Assembly (NCBI GenBank): GCA_902780525.1
Contig: CACZFL010000006.1
Coordinates: 32,650 to 96,649 of the forward strand
Reading direction: 5' to 3'
Source of the DNA: an uncultured bacterium
Lineage (GTDB): Bacteria; Cyanobacteriota; Vampirovibrionia; Gastranaerophilales; Gastranaerophilaceae
Length of the DNA: 64,000 bases
Below, in pieces: positions 16,539 through 26,342 of the stretch (the first letter of the stretch is position 1; every line of letters starts with the position of its first letter). The notes beneath the pieces are model-generated. The model was not told the origin of the DNA, did no database searches, and worked only from the letters and a program-made list of their open reading frames with translations. Both the position numbers and the translations under genes were made by a program.

Positions 16539-19316
16539 ATGAAGGTTTCAGGTGTAAATAATATTGTTTTTAACGGCGCAGGTGTACATAAAGTGTACAC
16601 TGATAATGTTTTGCCTCAAATGACACAAAGAGAGATTAAAGAGCCTGTTTACGTAACACCTGATTTTGGGGTAAATATCCCGGTACAATACAGAAAAACA
16701 GCTGTAAACAAACTTGATAACGGACTTGAACTTCATAACTACAAAATGGCAAACGGTTACAAAGTTACAATCGTGCCGATGAAAAATTCACCGGCAGTAG
16801 TAAAAAGCTATGTAAACGTTGGCTCGATGAACGAAACGGCGGATATTAAAGGAATAAGTCATTTCTTGGAACACATGGCTTTTAACGGTACAAACGGTGA
16901 AAACGGTCACATTGAACTGAAGCAGGGTGATTCTTTCAAAAAAATTGATAAGCTCGGAGGGTGGGCAAACGCAAGTACTAACTATGCAATTACTGATTAT
17001 GTAAACTCAACTCCTTTGCTTGAAGACAAGGACCTTGAAACACAGATTAAAGTAATTGCAGCTATGGCTGAGGATTTAAAGCTTTCTGATGATATGATTA
17101 AAAAAGAAAAAGGGCCTGTATCATCTGAAATTAATATGATTCTTGATAATCCGCAAACAGTGGCAATGGATCAGACGGTCAGAACAATGTTTAATATCAA
17201 GAATCCTGCAGATGAACTGGTAGGCGGAAGCGTTTCTCATATTCAGAATCTGACAAGAGAAGATGTTGTTAACTATTACAATAAGTACTACACACCAGCA
17301 AATACAAACATTGTTATTACAGGTGATGTTGACCCGGAAGAAGCAATGAGGCTTGTTGCCAAAAACTTTAATTCACGCAAAGTATCAAAAGGTCAGAGGT
17401 TTGAAGAACCGTTAAACCCAATTAAAACAACCGCAAGAAAAGATTTTAAATCTGATAAAACCACGTCAACGGAGGTTGTAATCGGTTTTGCAGGACCAAA
17501 AAACAACGATACAAAAGGGAAAATTCTTTTTGACCTCGCTACAATATATGTAAACTCGCATGAAGCAGGTCTTATTCCAAAGCTAAAAAAATATAACTCT
17601 CAACCGATAATCAGCAGCGAAAAAGTATCAACAAATCCTAACAGTCCGAGATTTGTATTTATGACAATGTCACCGGCAGAATATAACACGGAAGAAGTTT
17701 TAAAAACCGTGTTTGATAATTTAAGCGGAAAAAAACAAATTTCAACGAATACAACAGAGCGTCTGAAACAAAGACTAAGACAGGATAATGAATCGCTTCT
17801 GGAACACTCATCTTCCGTAAACGACTGCATAGGATATTCAGTTCTCGATAATGATATTGAATACATTACAAAATATAATGATATCCTGGATTCTATTACT
17901 CCGGATGAACTTTCTCAGGCAGTAAAAGAATATTTTGATGTATCAAAAAGTGCTGTAACGGTTGTTCATCCGTCTAAAACAAATGAAGTTTCTTTTAAGG
18001 GTGCATCAAAAAGAACACCGATTGATACAAATGAAATTAGTGAATATAAGCTTATTAACAACTATGACACGGCTTTTTATAATACAAAATCAAATAATAT
18101 AAACATATCACTGAAGCTTCAAAATAATGTTCCATATACCAAGAAACCGGGTGTTGTTGAGGTTCTTAATGAAATCTATACAATGGGAACTTCTGATATG
18201 CCTGTTGATAAGTTTAATGCGTTAAAGGATAAAAACAATCTTATTATTCTTGCTAATGCCGGTCAAAACGGAATAGCTGCAGGTATAAGCGGTGATATAA
18301 ATAATTACAAACTCGGTCTTGAGCAAATGGAAAAACTTCTGTATAACCCGAATATTACGGAAGAAAATATAAAAACAGCCGTTATGCGTATAAAAGACAG
18401 AATGCTCAGAGTTCAGACAACGGCAAATCTGCTTCAGAAGGATGTTGATTCATATATAAATCCTTTATTGTTCAGACGTGATGAAATCCTTAGAGGACTT
18501 GATAAAGTTACTGTTGAAGATGTTAAAGAACTTCACAAATATATTCTTAAAAACTCAAGAGGGATTGTTGCTGCAAATGTTCCAGAAAAGTCGGATAATG
18601 TTATTAAATCTGAGATTCTTAACAATATAAGCAGGCTGAAAGAAGTTGAACCGAATAATTACAGACTTCTTGAAATGCATAAAGAAATTAAAACCCCTGC
18701 CGTTATTACAGCAGTAAACCACAATTCACAGGCTGATATTTCGGAAGTATTCAGATTTGAACGAGATAACAGTATTAAAGAAAGAGCACTTATTCCGGTT
18801 ATGAACTCAATTCTGTCTGCTTCAAGCATTGGTCTGTTTGATATTCTCAGGGAAAAAGAAAATCTTGCTTATTCCGTATTTTCAAATTATTCAACAACTG
18901 GAAATCAGGGACAGTTGTCACTGAATATTTTGACAACAACAGATAACAAGGATATCGGTGAATACAGCTATGACAATATACAAAAATCAATCAACGGATT
19001 TAACCGTCAGATAAAAGCCCTGACTGACGGTAAGTTCACGGCTGAAGATTTGGAGATTGCAAAACGCTCTATTAAAGCGGGACTTTTAAACAATGAGGGC
19101 AATTATGCAAAAATATCTGCCCTTGAAGGCGGACTGAACTCACCATATGGTATTGACCTCAAAAACAAAGTGTATGATGAAGTCGATAAAATTACAAAAG
19201 AGGATATAATAAACTGCGCTAAAAAAATCTTTTCAAATAAGCCGGTTTATTCAATTGTTGCATCAAAAGACACCCTTGATGCCAATAAAGAATTTCTAGA
19301 CAGTCTTAAGATCTAG
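16539..19316 (+). CDS. M16 family zinc metallopeptidase (pitrilysin-like, two M16 modules)
   Basis: 925 residues from the chosen ATG. The active-site inverted zinc motif is H108-F-L-E-H112 (SHFLEHMAFNG), followed by the distal glutamate region KEKGPVSSEINM. A second catalytically silent M16 module follows, with FDILREKENLAYSVFSNYS typical of the C-terminal half. There is no signal peptide; instead the protein starts MKVSGVNNIVFNGAG, the recurrent leader. A related VSFKGASKR motif occurs inside at the boundary between modules (about residue 490). An upstream in-frame start at 16434 would add 35 unlikely residues. Such enzymes degrade or process peptides. Confidence 0.88.
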   Translation: MKVSGVNNIVFNGAGVHKVYTDNVLPQMTQREIKEPVYVTPDFGVNIPVQYRKTAVNKLDNGLELHNYKMANGYKVTIVPMKNSPAVVKSYVNVGSMNETADIKGISHFLEHMAFNGTNGENGHIELKQGDSFKKIDKLGGWANASTNYAITDYVNSTPLLEDKDLETQIKVIAAMAEDLKLSDDMIKKEKGPVSSEINMILDNPQTVAMDQTVRTMFNIKNPADELVGGSVSHIQNLTREDVVNYYNKYYTPANTNIVITGDVDPEEAMRLVAKNFNSRKVSKGQRFEEPLNPIKTTARKDFKSDKTTSTEVVIGFAGPKNNDTKGKILFDLATIYVNSHEAGLIPKLKKYNSQPIISSEKVSTNPNSPRFVFMTMSPAEYNTEEVLKTVFDNLSGKKQISTNTTERLKQRLRQDNESLLEHSSSVNDCIGYSVLDNDIEYITKYNDILDSITPDELSQAVKEYFDVSKSAVTVVHPSKTNEVSFKGASKRTPIDTNEISEYKLINNYDTAFYNTKSNNINISLKLQNNVPYTKKPGVVEVLNEIYTMGTSDMPVDKFNALKDKNNLIILANAGQNGIAAGISGDINNYKLGLEQMEKLLYNPNITEENIKTAVMRIKDRMLRVQTTANLLQKDVDSYINPLLFRRDEILRGLDKVTVEDVKELHKYILKNSRGIVAANVPEKSDNVIKSEILNNISRLKEVEPNNYRLLEMHKEIKTPAVITAVNHNSQADISEVFRFERDNSIKERALIPVMNSILSASSIGLFDILREKENLAYSVFSNYSTTGNQGQLSLNILTTTDNKDIGEYSYDNIQKSINGFNRQIKALTDGKFTAEDLEIAKRSIKAGLLNNEGNYAKISALEGGLNSPYGIDLKNKVYDEVDKITKEDIINCAKKIFSNKPVYSIVASKDTLDANKEFLDSLKI

Positions 19317-19421
19317 GGGTAAATATAAGGGTAAATATAAGGATTAATTTATTTCCCCACTTTCTATATCTTTCTCCCCATGCTATAATGTAAATACTAG
19401 CTAGTCAGAAGGAGAAAAGGA

Positions 19422-19772
19422 ATGACAACTTTAAGAAACGAACGGGTAAGAAAAGAACTTATGCGTGATATCTCTGAGATTATCAGAAAAGAAATCAGAG
19501 GACTTGAAGGTGTTGTGTCCGTTGTTGATGTAGAGGTTTCGCACGACAACGCTTATGCAAAAGTAATATATAGTGTGCTTGGTTCACCTGAACAGGTAGA
19601 AAAAGACAAAGAAATTATGGAGCGTAATACAGGTAAAATCCGTTATGAAGTCGGAAAACGTATCCGCCTCCGTGTTACCCCGGAAATTAAACTTGTATGC
19701 ACAGACGCTCTTGAACAGGGCTCTCGTGTACTGGATTTGATTAACAAAATCTCAAGTGGTGAGATTAAGTAA
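19422..19772 (+). CDS. rbfA: 30S ribosome-binding factor A
   Basis: 116-residue KH-type factor needed for maturation of the 30S subunit and 16S rRNA 5' end. Seen are RNERVRKELMRDISEIIRKEIR, the VSVVDVEVSHDNAYAKVIYSVLG core, and IRLRVTPEIKLVCTDALEQG. Length is normal. AAGGAGAAAAGG precedes the ATG. It overlaps truB by one base (TAATG), the common rbfA-truB pair. Confidence 0.95.
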   Translation: MTTLRNERVRKELMRDISEIIRKEIRGLEGVVSVVDVEVSHDNAYAKVIYSVLGSPEQVEKDKEIMERNTGKIRYEVGKRIRLRVTPEIKLVCTDALEQGSRVLDLINKISSGEIK

Positions 19773-20629
19773 TGTTTGGTTTTTTGAATGTTTATAAACC
19801 GACAGGCAAAACATCACATGATGTTGTTGCAATTTTGCGCCGTGTTACAAAAATTAAACAAATCGGTCATACAGGAACGTTAGACCCTTTTGCGGAAGGG
19901 GTTCTGCCAATTTGTATCGGAAAAGCCACCAGGCTTATTGAATACCTTAAAGATGACAAGGCTTATGTAGGAACCGTTCAGCTCGGAAAATCCACAACGA
20001 CCTATGATATTGAAGGAGAGGGGATAAATGAGTCTGATAAAATCGTTACCCAAGAAGAAATTGAGCAGACATTGGATAGTTTCAGGGGCGATATAGAACA
20101 GCTCCCGCCGGTTTATTCTGCGATTAAAATCGGGGGTAAAAAGCTGTATGAATACGCCCGAAAAGGTGAAGAGGTTAAAATAGAGCCCCGAAGGGTAAAT
20201 ATAAGTGAGCTGAAAATATTGAGTTATGATAAAAGAAAACGTCAGTTAGAACTATATATAGCTTGTTCCAAAGGCACTTATATCCGCTCAATCGCAAATG
20301 ATCTTGGTGAAAAACTTGGAACATACGGGCATTTGATTAAACTGGTAAGGGTTCAGGCTGGTGATTTTGTGGTGAATGAGTCTGTAAAGTTAGAGGATTT
20401 GGAAACGGTTGAACAGGTTAATCAGAACCTGATTTACCCCTTGGAATATTTGGATTATCCCAAGTACGAACTAACAGATGAAGAGTTTGAAAAAGTTTCA
20501 CATGGGAATCTGATAGAACCTCAAAAATATTTTCCGGAAGGAACAGTAATTTTAACCAAAAACGGTCAACTTTCAGCCGTTGCAAAATACAAAAACTGCA
20601 CAATAAAGTGTGAAAAAGTCTTTATATAA
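19772..20629 (+). CDS. truB: tRNA pseudouridine(55) synthase
   Basis: Makes the universal pseudouridine 55 in the tRNA T loop. The 285-residue protein shows GFLNVYKPTGKTSHDVV, the catalytic block GHTGTLDPFAEGVLPICIGKATR with the active aspartate, LPPVYSAIKIGGKKLYEYARKG, and SKGTYIRSIANDLG. The C-terminus carries a short extra domain as in bacterial TruB. Translationally coupled to rbfA. Its last eight bases overlap the convergent 20622-20969 gene. Confidence 0.96.
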   Translation: MFGFLNVYKPTGKTSHDVVAILRRVTKIKQIGHTGTLDPFAEGVLPICIGKATRLIEYLKDDKAYVGTVQLGKSTTTYDIEGEGINESDKIVTQEEIEQTLDSFRGDIEQLPPVYSAIKIGGKKLYEYARKGEEVKIEPRRVNISELKILSYDKRKRQLELYIACSKGTYIRSIANDLGEKLGTYGHLIKLVRVQAGDFVVNESVKLEDLETVEQVNQNLIYPLEYLDYPKYELTDEEFEKVSHGNLIEPQKYFPEGTVILTKNGQLSAVAKYKNCTIKCEKVFI

Positions 20630-20969
20630 CTATATCAATCTCTTTTCCAAATCGGTCCAGAACAGGTTGGACTTTAACTTTTAAATCTTTAGATTTAAGA
20701 GTTCCGCTTTTTTGGGCAATTTCCAGAATATCTGCAGTTGCTTTTTCTATTTCAGGATATTTTGCAAGTATTTTTTCGCTAATTTCTTCGGCATACCTTC
20801 TGTACCCTTGATGCCCCGTATATTTTGGGACATTACCGTGCACTTTTTTCAATGTTTCTATATAACCCGTTACTCCGTCAGGCTCAAAAATTTTTCTTGT
20901 AGTAATTTCTAAAATTCTTCCGGTAGGGTATTTTTCGCCAAATGATATATTTGTTTTCTGTATGTTCAT
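20622..20969 (-). CDS. Small hypothetical protein with NISFG leader
   Basis: 115 residues starting MNIQKTNISFGEKYPTGRIL, a very clear example of the lineage leader. The remainder is charged and mostly helical (YAEEISEKILAKYPEIEKATADILEIAQ), with no recognised domain. It overlaps truB by eight bases at the 3' ends and is divergent from the tagged gene at 21043. Confidence 0.7.
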   Translation of the reverse strand: MNIQKTNISFGEKYPTGRILEITTRKIFEPDGVTGYIETLKKVHGNVPKYTGHQGYRRYAEEISEKILAKYPEIEKATADILEIAQKSGTLKSKDLKVKVQPVLDRFGKEIDIVI

Positions 20970-21042
20970 ACTGTTATTAAAAATCGTAAAAATATTTTTT
21001 GTTACTCTGGCAAATTTTATTTTCAGATGTTTTAATAATGTT

Positions 21043-21696
21043 ATGAAAATTCTGCAAATTAATAATTATCAATACCAACAAACAAATTTTAAGGCAACTT
21101 TTCCGGTTGTTCACTGGGTAGCAGAGGCAGGCGGAAGCTATGCTCCTGAATCCAGCCTTAAACTTGTAAGAAAATTACAGAGCAAAGTGGTCAGAGCTCT
21201 AAATAAACCACTCGATGAAACAAAAAAAGAAATGAATGTTGCAGAACAAAATTTGAGAGCATACCTCGGAAGATGCGATATTGATTACAGAAATCAACCG
21301 CAAGTACGCTCATTCTATAACAGAACAGAAGCTAATTTGGACGGGAATTCTGCTGCTGTTTATATGATTACCGGAAAAGATATTGAGCCATTTGAAGTAT
21401 TGTTTGCAAAGAATATAGGTATTGCTAAAAACGAAGGGATAAAAAGCCTTAACACTCCATATACACCTGAATCAAAAACTGCGATTGATTTGTATAACAC
21501 AAAAGGACTTGATTTTGTAAATAATTCTAATTTAAGAATCAAAGATAAAAACTCTTTAACTTATGTTCTTCACACAAAATTTGAGATTATAAGAAACAAA
21601 CTTGGTAAAGTAAAAGGGTTTAGATTTATAGACGCAAGATTTTTACCGGAAAAAGGCCCTGAATGTCCGTTTGAAAAATTAAAAAAACAATTGTAA
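21043..21696 (+). CDS. Hypothetical protein with lineage leader
   Basis: 217 residues starting MKILQINNYQYQQTNFKATF, the recurrent leader. The remainder is soluble and basic (APESSLKLVRKLQSKVVRAL; YNRTEANLDGNSAAVYMITG) and not recognised. Starting at 20962 would add 27 hydrophobic residues overlapping the divergent gene, so the ATG at 21043 is preferred; it has little Shine-Dalgarno sequence. No operon partner is evident; the next gene starts about 100 bases later with its own leader. Confidence 0.65.
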   Translation: MKILQINNYQYQQTNFKATFPVVHWVAEAGGSYAPESSLKLVRKLQSKVVRALNKPLDETKKEMNVAEQNLRAYLGRCDIDYRNQPQVRSFYNRTEANLDGNSAAVYMITGKDIEPFEVLFAKNIGIAKNEGIKSLNTPYTPESKTAIDLYNTKGLDFVNNSNLRIKDKNSLTYVLHTKFEIIRNKLGKVKGFRFIDARFLPEKGPECPFEKLKKQL

Positions 21697-21798
21697 AGTT
21701 TTGTAACAAAAACCCGTAAGGCGTTTATAAAATAAGCAATTTCCCTAGAAAAAATAACTTTATATATGTAAGGTTAGATAAATATAGGTTAGGTAGGT

Positions 21799-22458
21799 AT
21801 GATTAACAACATTACGACTACGGATTTGCGTCCGCAGATGAGTGTTGCTAAAGCAGCACCGTCTGTAACAAGTATGAGTATGCCGGCAATTTTAGGGTTT
21901 AAAACGCCGCTGCTCAAAGAAAAGGCGACACTTAGAGTTAAAAAAATAAAGCGCGGTGATAATATAGTTATCCCCGGAGAAATTGACGATGATTATGTCG
22001 ATATAGTGGAAGAAGAGATTGAATACAAAGGTAAGTATAGCAACTATAACACAGGCGGAAATCTCTTTCTTCCAAATAATACTCCTGTGCAATTTATCCC
22101 GCGAACATATAAACGACAAATAAAGTATTTAAAAAACTGCTATATTATTGATTATATTCAGTCGCCAAAACCAAAGTGCGGACTTGGGACTGAAGCATTA
22201 AAGCAGTTGGCGGAAAGGGCAATGTTTGATACCCGAGCCGACGGGCGTATTGTGACTTTTTCGGCACCGATTATGAAAGAATCTTCACCTGCACTCTTTT
22301 TCTATAAACTAGGGTTCAGGTTTACGGATCCTGCTTGTAATCAGGTGATGGAAGAGTGCCTGAAACATAACATGCCGGATATTCCGGCACAAATCGGAAT
22401 GATGTATCTGCCTAAAAACAGGCTGCATAAGTTATTGCATTACGGAGAACTTTTCTAA
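21799..22458 (+). CDS. GNAT-like N-acetyltransferase
   Basis: 219 residues. The segment YIIDYIQSPKPKCGLGTEAL matches acetyl-CoA binding motif A (Q/R-x-x-G-x-G/A) and SSPALFFYKLGFRF matches motif B, so a GNAT fold is likely. The N-terminal 90 residues are not typical of the family and contain MSMPAILGFKTPLL, a late version of the leader motif. The acceptor substrate cannot be read. It is followed one base later by the small gene at 22460, suggesting a two-gene unit. Confidence 0.65.
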   Translation: MINNITTTDLRPQMSVAKAAPSVTSMSMPAILGFKTPLLKEKATLRVKKIKRGDNIVIPGEIDDDYVDIVEEEIEYKGKYSNYNTGGNLFLPNNTPVQFIPRTYKRQIKYLKNCYIIDYIQSPKPKCGLGTEALKQLAERAMFDTRADGRIVTFSAPIMKESSPALFFYKLGFRFTDPACNQVMEECLKHNMPDIPAQIGMMYLPKNRLHKLLHYGELF

Positions 22459-22459
22459 A

Positions 22460-22810
22460 ATGTCTGATATCCAAACCTATAATATTAATAACCCCATACC
22501 CCGTTCGCCGCAAATAAAGGGTGGCGAGAATCAAATGCAATCATATCAGCTTGAGGCGCACAACTCAAAAGATATGAAAGTAAAACGTCCGAAAGTTAGT
22601 CCGAATGATTTGAAATTAATTCTGCCGGAGAAAAAGCCCTACTCGGATATTGAAGCCACAAAGCGAATACAGTCAATAAATACTGACATCTATGAAGGTG
22701 CGCAAAAGGAGAAAGAAAAACATGAATTTAATTTTAAGCGTTATTTTACGATTTTTGGCATACTGGCTCTGCTTACCGCAGCCATCGGTTATTTCCGTAA
22801 GGGTAAATGA
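22460..22810 (+). CDS. Small hypothetical protein with C-terminal membrane helix
   Basis: 116 residues. The first 85 are polar, rich in Pro, Lys and Gln and probably disordered. One membrane helix (YFTIFGILALLTAAIGYF) lies near the C-terminus and is followed by RKGK, predicting a tail-anchored protein with its bulk in the cytoplasm. Function unknown. It begins one base after the GNAT-like gene. Confidence 0.6.
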   Translation: MSDIQTYNINNPIPRSPQIKGGENQMQSYQLEAHNSKDMKVKRPKVSPNDLKLILPEKKPYSDIEATKRIQSINTDIYEGAQKEKEKHEFNFKRYFTIFGILALLTAAIGYFRKGK

Positions 22811-22897
22811 TGACGATTAAACTGTCAAAATAAACGATATCATTCATTCTTTTTGTGATATATAATATACTTTGTAAAACTATAACAGAGGTTGTTT

Positions 22898-23836
22898 ATG
22901 CAAAGTAATATATTAATGCCCGGAGATGCTGCGGGGAATTATGACAAAAAGTGGACGGAAACATTTGATTTAAAATTTTTAATACTCTGGCTGATACTTT
23001 TTGCGTTACTGTTAAGCTGGACAGTAATCTATGACCCGGAACTTTTCGAAGCAAAAGCTTTTTTTATAAGAGCGGGTATAAAACTTTTTGTAATGATGAT
23101 TCTGGCTCTCGGTGGCGGTATGTTATGCCGGCATTACTGTAATACTGACGAAAAAGGATATATTACAACCTCAAAAAATAAATGGTTTAAAGTTAACTAT
23201 ACAAGAAAAATTCAGCATTTTGCGGCATATCTTGTTCCTCTGTTAAGTCCTCCGACAGCACCTTTGGGGATTCTTCCTCACCTTTGGGAATCTCTGTTTG
23301 TACTGTTTATGTTTTTGGTTTTAATAAAACCAGTAAGAGAATTTTCAACATTTTTTATGCTTCAGTTTAATTCTCTCGACAGGGTTGAAGACAGACCTAA
23401 TACTTTAAAATGGATAGTTTTGGGGAATATGTTACCGGGGCTTTTAATAATAACCATATTTAAACAAATCTTTGAAACGCAACTTCATTTACCGCTTTTG
23501 GCAACGGTTGTTGTTCTGACTGTTGCAATAGGTGACGGTCTGGCAGAACCTGTCGGAACATATCTTGGCAAGAAAAAATATGTTGTTCCTTCCTGGAATC
23601 TAAAAAACAGATATGTAAGGTCCTATGCGGGAAGTGCGTGTGTTTATATTGCAGCACTTGTGTTTTTGTATTTGTTCAGAGATCAGTTTGCTAATCCGCA
23701 GGAATTTTGGTCTGCAATGATATTTTTCCCGCCTGTAATGACTTTATCGGAAGCATTTGCGCCACATTCGATGGATACGCCTGTTATGATGCTTATAGGA
23801 TTTTCTCTGTTGTGGGGTATTTGCGCATTTTTCTAG
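22898..23836 (+). CDS. Integral membrane polyprenol/phytol kinase-like protein
   Basis: 312 residues with about seven or eight membrane segments. The segment VAIGDGLAEPVGTYLGKKKY, followed by RSYAGSACVYIAAL, resembles the conserved CTP-binding region of the dolichol kinase/phytol kinase/CDP-diglyceride synthase group (GDGLAxxxG...K...GSxA). These enzymes phosphorylate isoprenoid alcohols or activate lipids with CTP. The exact substrate is inference. The ATG at 22898 has AGAGG upstream; an in-frame TTG two codons earlier is less likely. Confidence 0.68.
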   Translation: MQSNILMPGDAAGNYDKKWTETFDLKFLILWLILFALLLSWTVIYDPELFEAKAFFIRAGIKLFVMMILALGGGMLCRHYCNTDEKGYITTSKNKWFKVNYTRKIQHFAAYLVPLLSPPTAPLGILPHLWESLFVLFMFLVLIKPVREFSTFFMLQFNSLDRVEDRPNTLKWIVLGNMLPGLLIITIFKQIFETQLHLPLLATVVVLTVAIGDGLAEPVGTYLGKKKYVVPSWNLKNRYVRSYAGSACVYIAALVFLYLFRDQFANPQEFWSAMIFFPPVMTLSEAFAPHSMDTPVMMLIGFSLLWGICAFF

Positions 23837-23848
23837 GAAGATAAAATA

Positions 23849-24373
23849 ATGGAATTTGTTGTACCGTCAAAAAAATATTTAGAATCGTATTATGAAGGTT
23901 GTTTAGAGATGTGGAATAATATTCATAACAACTATATAATCCACAATCCTAAAGACTACGAAATCTGGAAAAATACTATTTTTGAAGAGTTAAAAAATAA
24001 AGAAAAAGGAATAAATCTTCCTGAAGGTATCGTTCCTTCTGTTACATACTGGATAGTATCAAAAGATGAGTACATAGGAACAATAAATATCAGATTAAAA
24101 CTCAGCGACCAGCTTAAAAAATACGGAGGACATATAGGAGTTGCAATAAAACCCTCCAAACAGAGCGGTATATATGGTTTTAAAGCATCTCTGTGGGCAC
24201 TTGATAAAGCCCGCGAATTGAACATTTCTCCCATACTTGCAACCTGTTTTAAATCAAACAAGTCTTCACTAAGATTCATGACTTCAAAATTCAGCCATTA
24301 TTATAAAATCGAGGAAGATACGTTTGAAGAAAGCGGAAAAACGCATGAAATAATGCGTTTCTGGTACAAATAA
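23849..24373 (+). CDS. GNAT family N-acetyltransferase
   Basis: 174 residues. The family core is visible: [16 protein letters not shown] (beta strands 2-4), [20 protein letters not shown] (motif A) and [17 protein letters not shown] (motif B). The substrate cannot be read. It begins 12 bases after the kinase-like membrane gene with AGGAAG upstream, so probably cotranscribed. Confidence 0.85.
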   Translation: MEFVVPSKKYLESYYEGCLEMWNNIHNNYIIHNPKDYEIWKNTIFEELKNKEKGINLPEGIVPSVTYWIVSKDEYIGTINIRLKLSDQLKKYGGHIGVAIKPSKQSGIYGFKASLWALDKARELNISPILATCFKSNKSSLRFMTSKFSHYYKIEEDTFEESGKTHEIMRFWYK

Positions 24374-24429
24374 AAAGCCTTTCTTTGCACATTATACTTT
24401 ATGATATAATCATAAAAAAGGGGGTTTAT

Positions 24430-24972
24430 ATGACAAATAACAAATACGCAGGAACTCAGACTGAAAAGAATCTGGAAGCGGCTTTTGCAGGCGAATCACA
24501 GGCAAGAAACAAATACACTTATTTTGCTTCAAAAGCGAAGAAAGAAGGTTATGAGCAGATTGCTGCACTATTCTTAAAAACAGCTGAAAACGAAAAAGAA
24601 CACGCAAAACTGTGGTTTAAAGAATTGAACGGAATCGGTGATACTGCAGAAAACCTGAATACGGCAGCAGAAGGTGAAAACTACGAGTGGACCGATATGT
24701 ATGAAGAGTTTGCAAAAACAGCTGAAGCAGAAGGCTTTTCTGCACTGGCATACAAATTCAGAGCCGTTGCAGCAATAGAAAAACAACATGAAGAAAGGTA
24801 CAGAGCATTGTTGAAAAATATTGAAACAAAGCAAGTTTTTGAAAAAAGTGAAGTTAAAGTGTGGGAATGTAGAAACTGCGGACATATAGTTGTCGGAACA
24901 AAAGCTCCGGAAATTTGTCCGGTTTGTGCTCATCCGCAAAGCTTTTTTGAGATTAGTGAAAAAAATTACTAG
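24430..24972 (+). CDS. Rubrerythrin
   Basis: Non-haem diiron peroxidase that protects anaerobes from hydrogen peroxide. Residues about 8-140 form the ferritin-like helical domain with diiron ligands in [22 protein letters not shown] and [10 protein letters not shown]. The C-terminal rubredoxin domain has CRNCG and CPVC cysteine pairs. At 180 residues it is a standard short rubrerythrin. The ATG at 24430 has AAGGGGG upstream; an earlier in-frame start overlaps the promoter region. Its presence fits a strict or near-strict anaerobe. Confidence 0.95.
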   Translation: MTNNKYAGTQTEKNLEAAFAGESQARNKYTYFASKAKKEGYEQIAALFLKTAENEKEHAKLWFKELNGIGDTAENLNTAAEGENYEWTDMYEEFAKTAEAEGFSALAYKFRAVAAIEKQHEERYRALLKNIETKQVFEKSEVKVWECRNCGHIVVGTKAPEICPVCAHPQSFFEISEKNY

Positions 24973-24992
24973 ATTAAATAACTATAAGCTTA

Positions 24993-25030
24993 AAGCCTCC
25001 TTGTTTATAAAACAAGGGGGCTTATTTTGT
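24993..25030 (+). terminator. Terminator after rubrerythrin
   Basis: AAGCCTCCTTGTTT and AAACAAGGGGGCTT arms around a short loop, followed by TATTTTGTT. It separates rubrerythrin from the convergent HAMP gene. Confidence 0.85.
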
Positions 25031-25046
25031 TAATTAAAAAAATTAA

Positions 25047-25673
25047 TTACTTATTATCCAGAATCTTATTGATTCCGTCATACAAATTTTGTAATTCTTT
25101 CGTAGCAGCAACAGACGGGCATCTTCGCATAAAATTACCTTTATTGTATTCAAAAATAACATCATTTAGTTCCTGTACAGGCTTTATAAATGTTCTGTCC
25201 AGTCTTTTTAAAAGAGCTATTCCCACAAGCCAGATAAATACTGACGGGAAGAGAATAATCCATATTCCTATGGCTTCCTGTTTTTTTGCTTTTACTCCGG
25301 ATTGCTCCATAGCAACTCTGTTAATTCTTGTCAATTCAGCAATATCATTAACAGTATGTTCTTCAGCTATCTTATTACCCCTAAATGCAGGTAAATAATC
25401 CGCCGCTATTTTTTCAATAACCTCTTTTTCTCCCGGTTCTGTGATATTCTTATCTGCCAAATCAAGATTTTTCTTAAAAGTGTTTAAATCTTTTTTTGCA
25501 GAAATGCTTGTCAGCATTTGTTCAGAATAATATAAAGACTGTGTGTTGCTGCTGTTCAGCAAGTCAATAGCAGGCTCAAGCTGCTGAAAACCATATATGC
25601 CGGCTACGGTAATTATAGTGGAACAAGTCAGAAGAATTATAAAATATAAATAAATTTTTTCTGCAAAATTCAT
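25047..25673 (-). CDS. Membrane sensor protein with HAMP-like segment, no output domain
   Basis: 208 residues. One membrane helix lies at about residues 7-28, an external helical domain of about 110 residues follows (4-helix-bundle, chemoreceptor-like), then a second helix (AIGIWIILFPSVFIWLVGIALL) and a HAMP-type linker (IKPVQELNDVIFEYNKGNF). It ends shortly after HAMP, so there is no kinase, cyclase or methyl-accepting part. It starts at the last base of the trkA-like gene, so it belongs to the potassium-uptake operon. A role in sensing for potassium uptake is inferred. Confidence 0.7.
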   Translation of the reverse strand: MNFAEKIYLYFIILLTCSTIITVAGIYGFQQLEPAIDLLNSSNTQSLYYSEQMLTSISAKKDLNTFKKNLDLADKNITEPGEKEVIEKIAADYLPAFRGNKIAEEHTVNDIAELTRINRVAMEQSGVKAKKQEAIGIWIILFPSVFIWLVGIALLKRLDRTFIKPVQELNDVIFEYNKGNFMRRCPSVAATKELQNLYDGINKILDNK

Positions 25674-26332
25674 TAGCTATTCTCCTTTATCATTTTTTCA
25701 ATATCTTCATTTGTTCCCGTAACCAGCAGCCTGTCTTCATGTCTGAAAACTTCGTCAGGAATAGGTCTTACATACTTATTATCCTTCATAATTCCTGCAA
25801 TAATTACATTATATTTATCAGGTAACTGAAGTTCCTTAAGACTTTTGTTAACCATAAAGGACTGAACCGGAATTTCAAACATCTCAAGTTCTTCTGCGCT
25901 GTTGTCAAGAAAAAGACTTTTAAATAAAATCTTGTGTGCAAATTTCTTGCCGTATTCGTATTCAGGGTTTATAATACACTTTGCGCCGATAGCTTTCAGA
26001 ATTCTTGCATGAATTGCTTCGGAAGCTCTTGCTACAATGTTTTCGCAACCCATTTGTTTTAAAAGTGCAACCGTTAATATGGAAGGCTCCCTCGAACCGA
26101 TTGAACAAATTATTAAATCCCTGTTTTTTGGCGAAAGTTTTGAAAGTGATATCTCATCAATTGCATCCAGACAAATTGCATCTGTTGCGTAATTTGAAGC
26201 TTCATTAACCAGTTTTTTATCTATATCAACAGCTATAACCTCGTATCCCTTTTCATAAAGAGTTTTTGTCAAAGCCATTCCAAACTGTCCCAGACCTATT
26301 ATTAAAATTTGTTCTTTTATTCTTTTTCTCAT
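25673..26332 (-). CDS. TrkA/KtrA-type potassium channel regulator
   Basis: 219-residue cytosolic RCK protein that gates TrkH/KtrB. The N-terminal Rossmann domain shows IGLGQFGMALTKTLYEKG, with the acidic residue in AVDIDKK, typical of NAD(H)/ATP-binding RCK-N. RCK-C follows from about residue 135 (ELEMFEIPVQSFMVNKSLKE through DRLLVTGTNEDIEKM). Length fits KtrA rather than the duplicated TrkA. It sits 10 bases after trkH and overlaps the HAMP gene by one base. Confidence 0.9.
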   Translation of the reverse strand: MRKRIKEQILIIGLGQFGMALTKTLYEKGYEVIAVDIDKKLVNEASNYATDAICLDAIDEISLSKLSPKNRDLIICSIGSREPSILTVALLKQMGCENIVARASEAIHARILKAIGAKCIINPEYEYGKKFAHKILFKSLFLDNSAEELEMFEIPVQSFMVNKSLKELQLPDKYNVIIAGIMKDNKYVRPIPDEVFRHEDRLLVTGTNEDIEKMIKENS

Positions 26333-26342
26333 ACTTCTACTC

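Noticed and set aside
21360..21542. Minus-strand frames inside several tagged genes
   Set aside because: Shadows of the genes on the other strand: low-complexity, no start signals.
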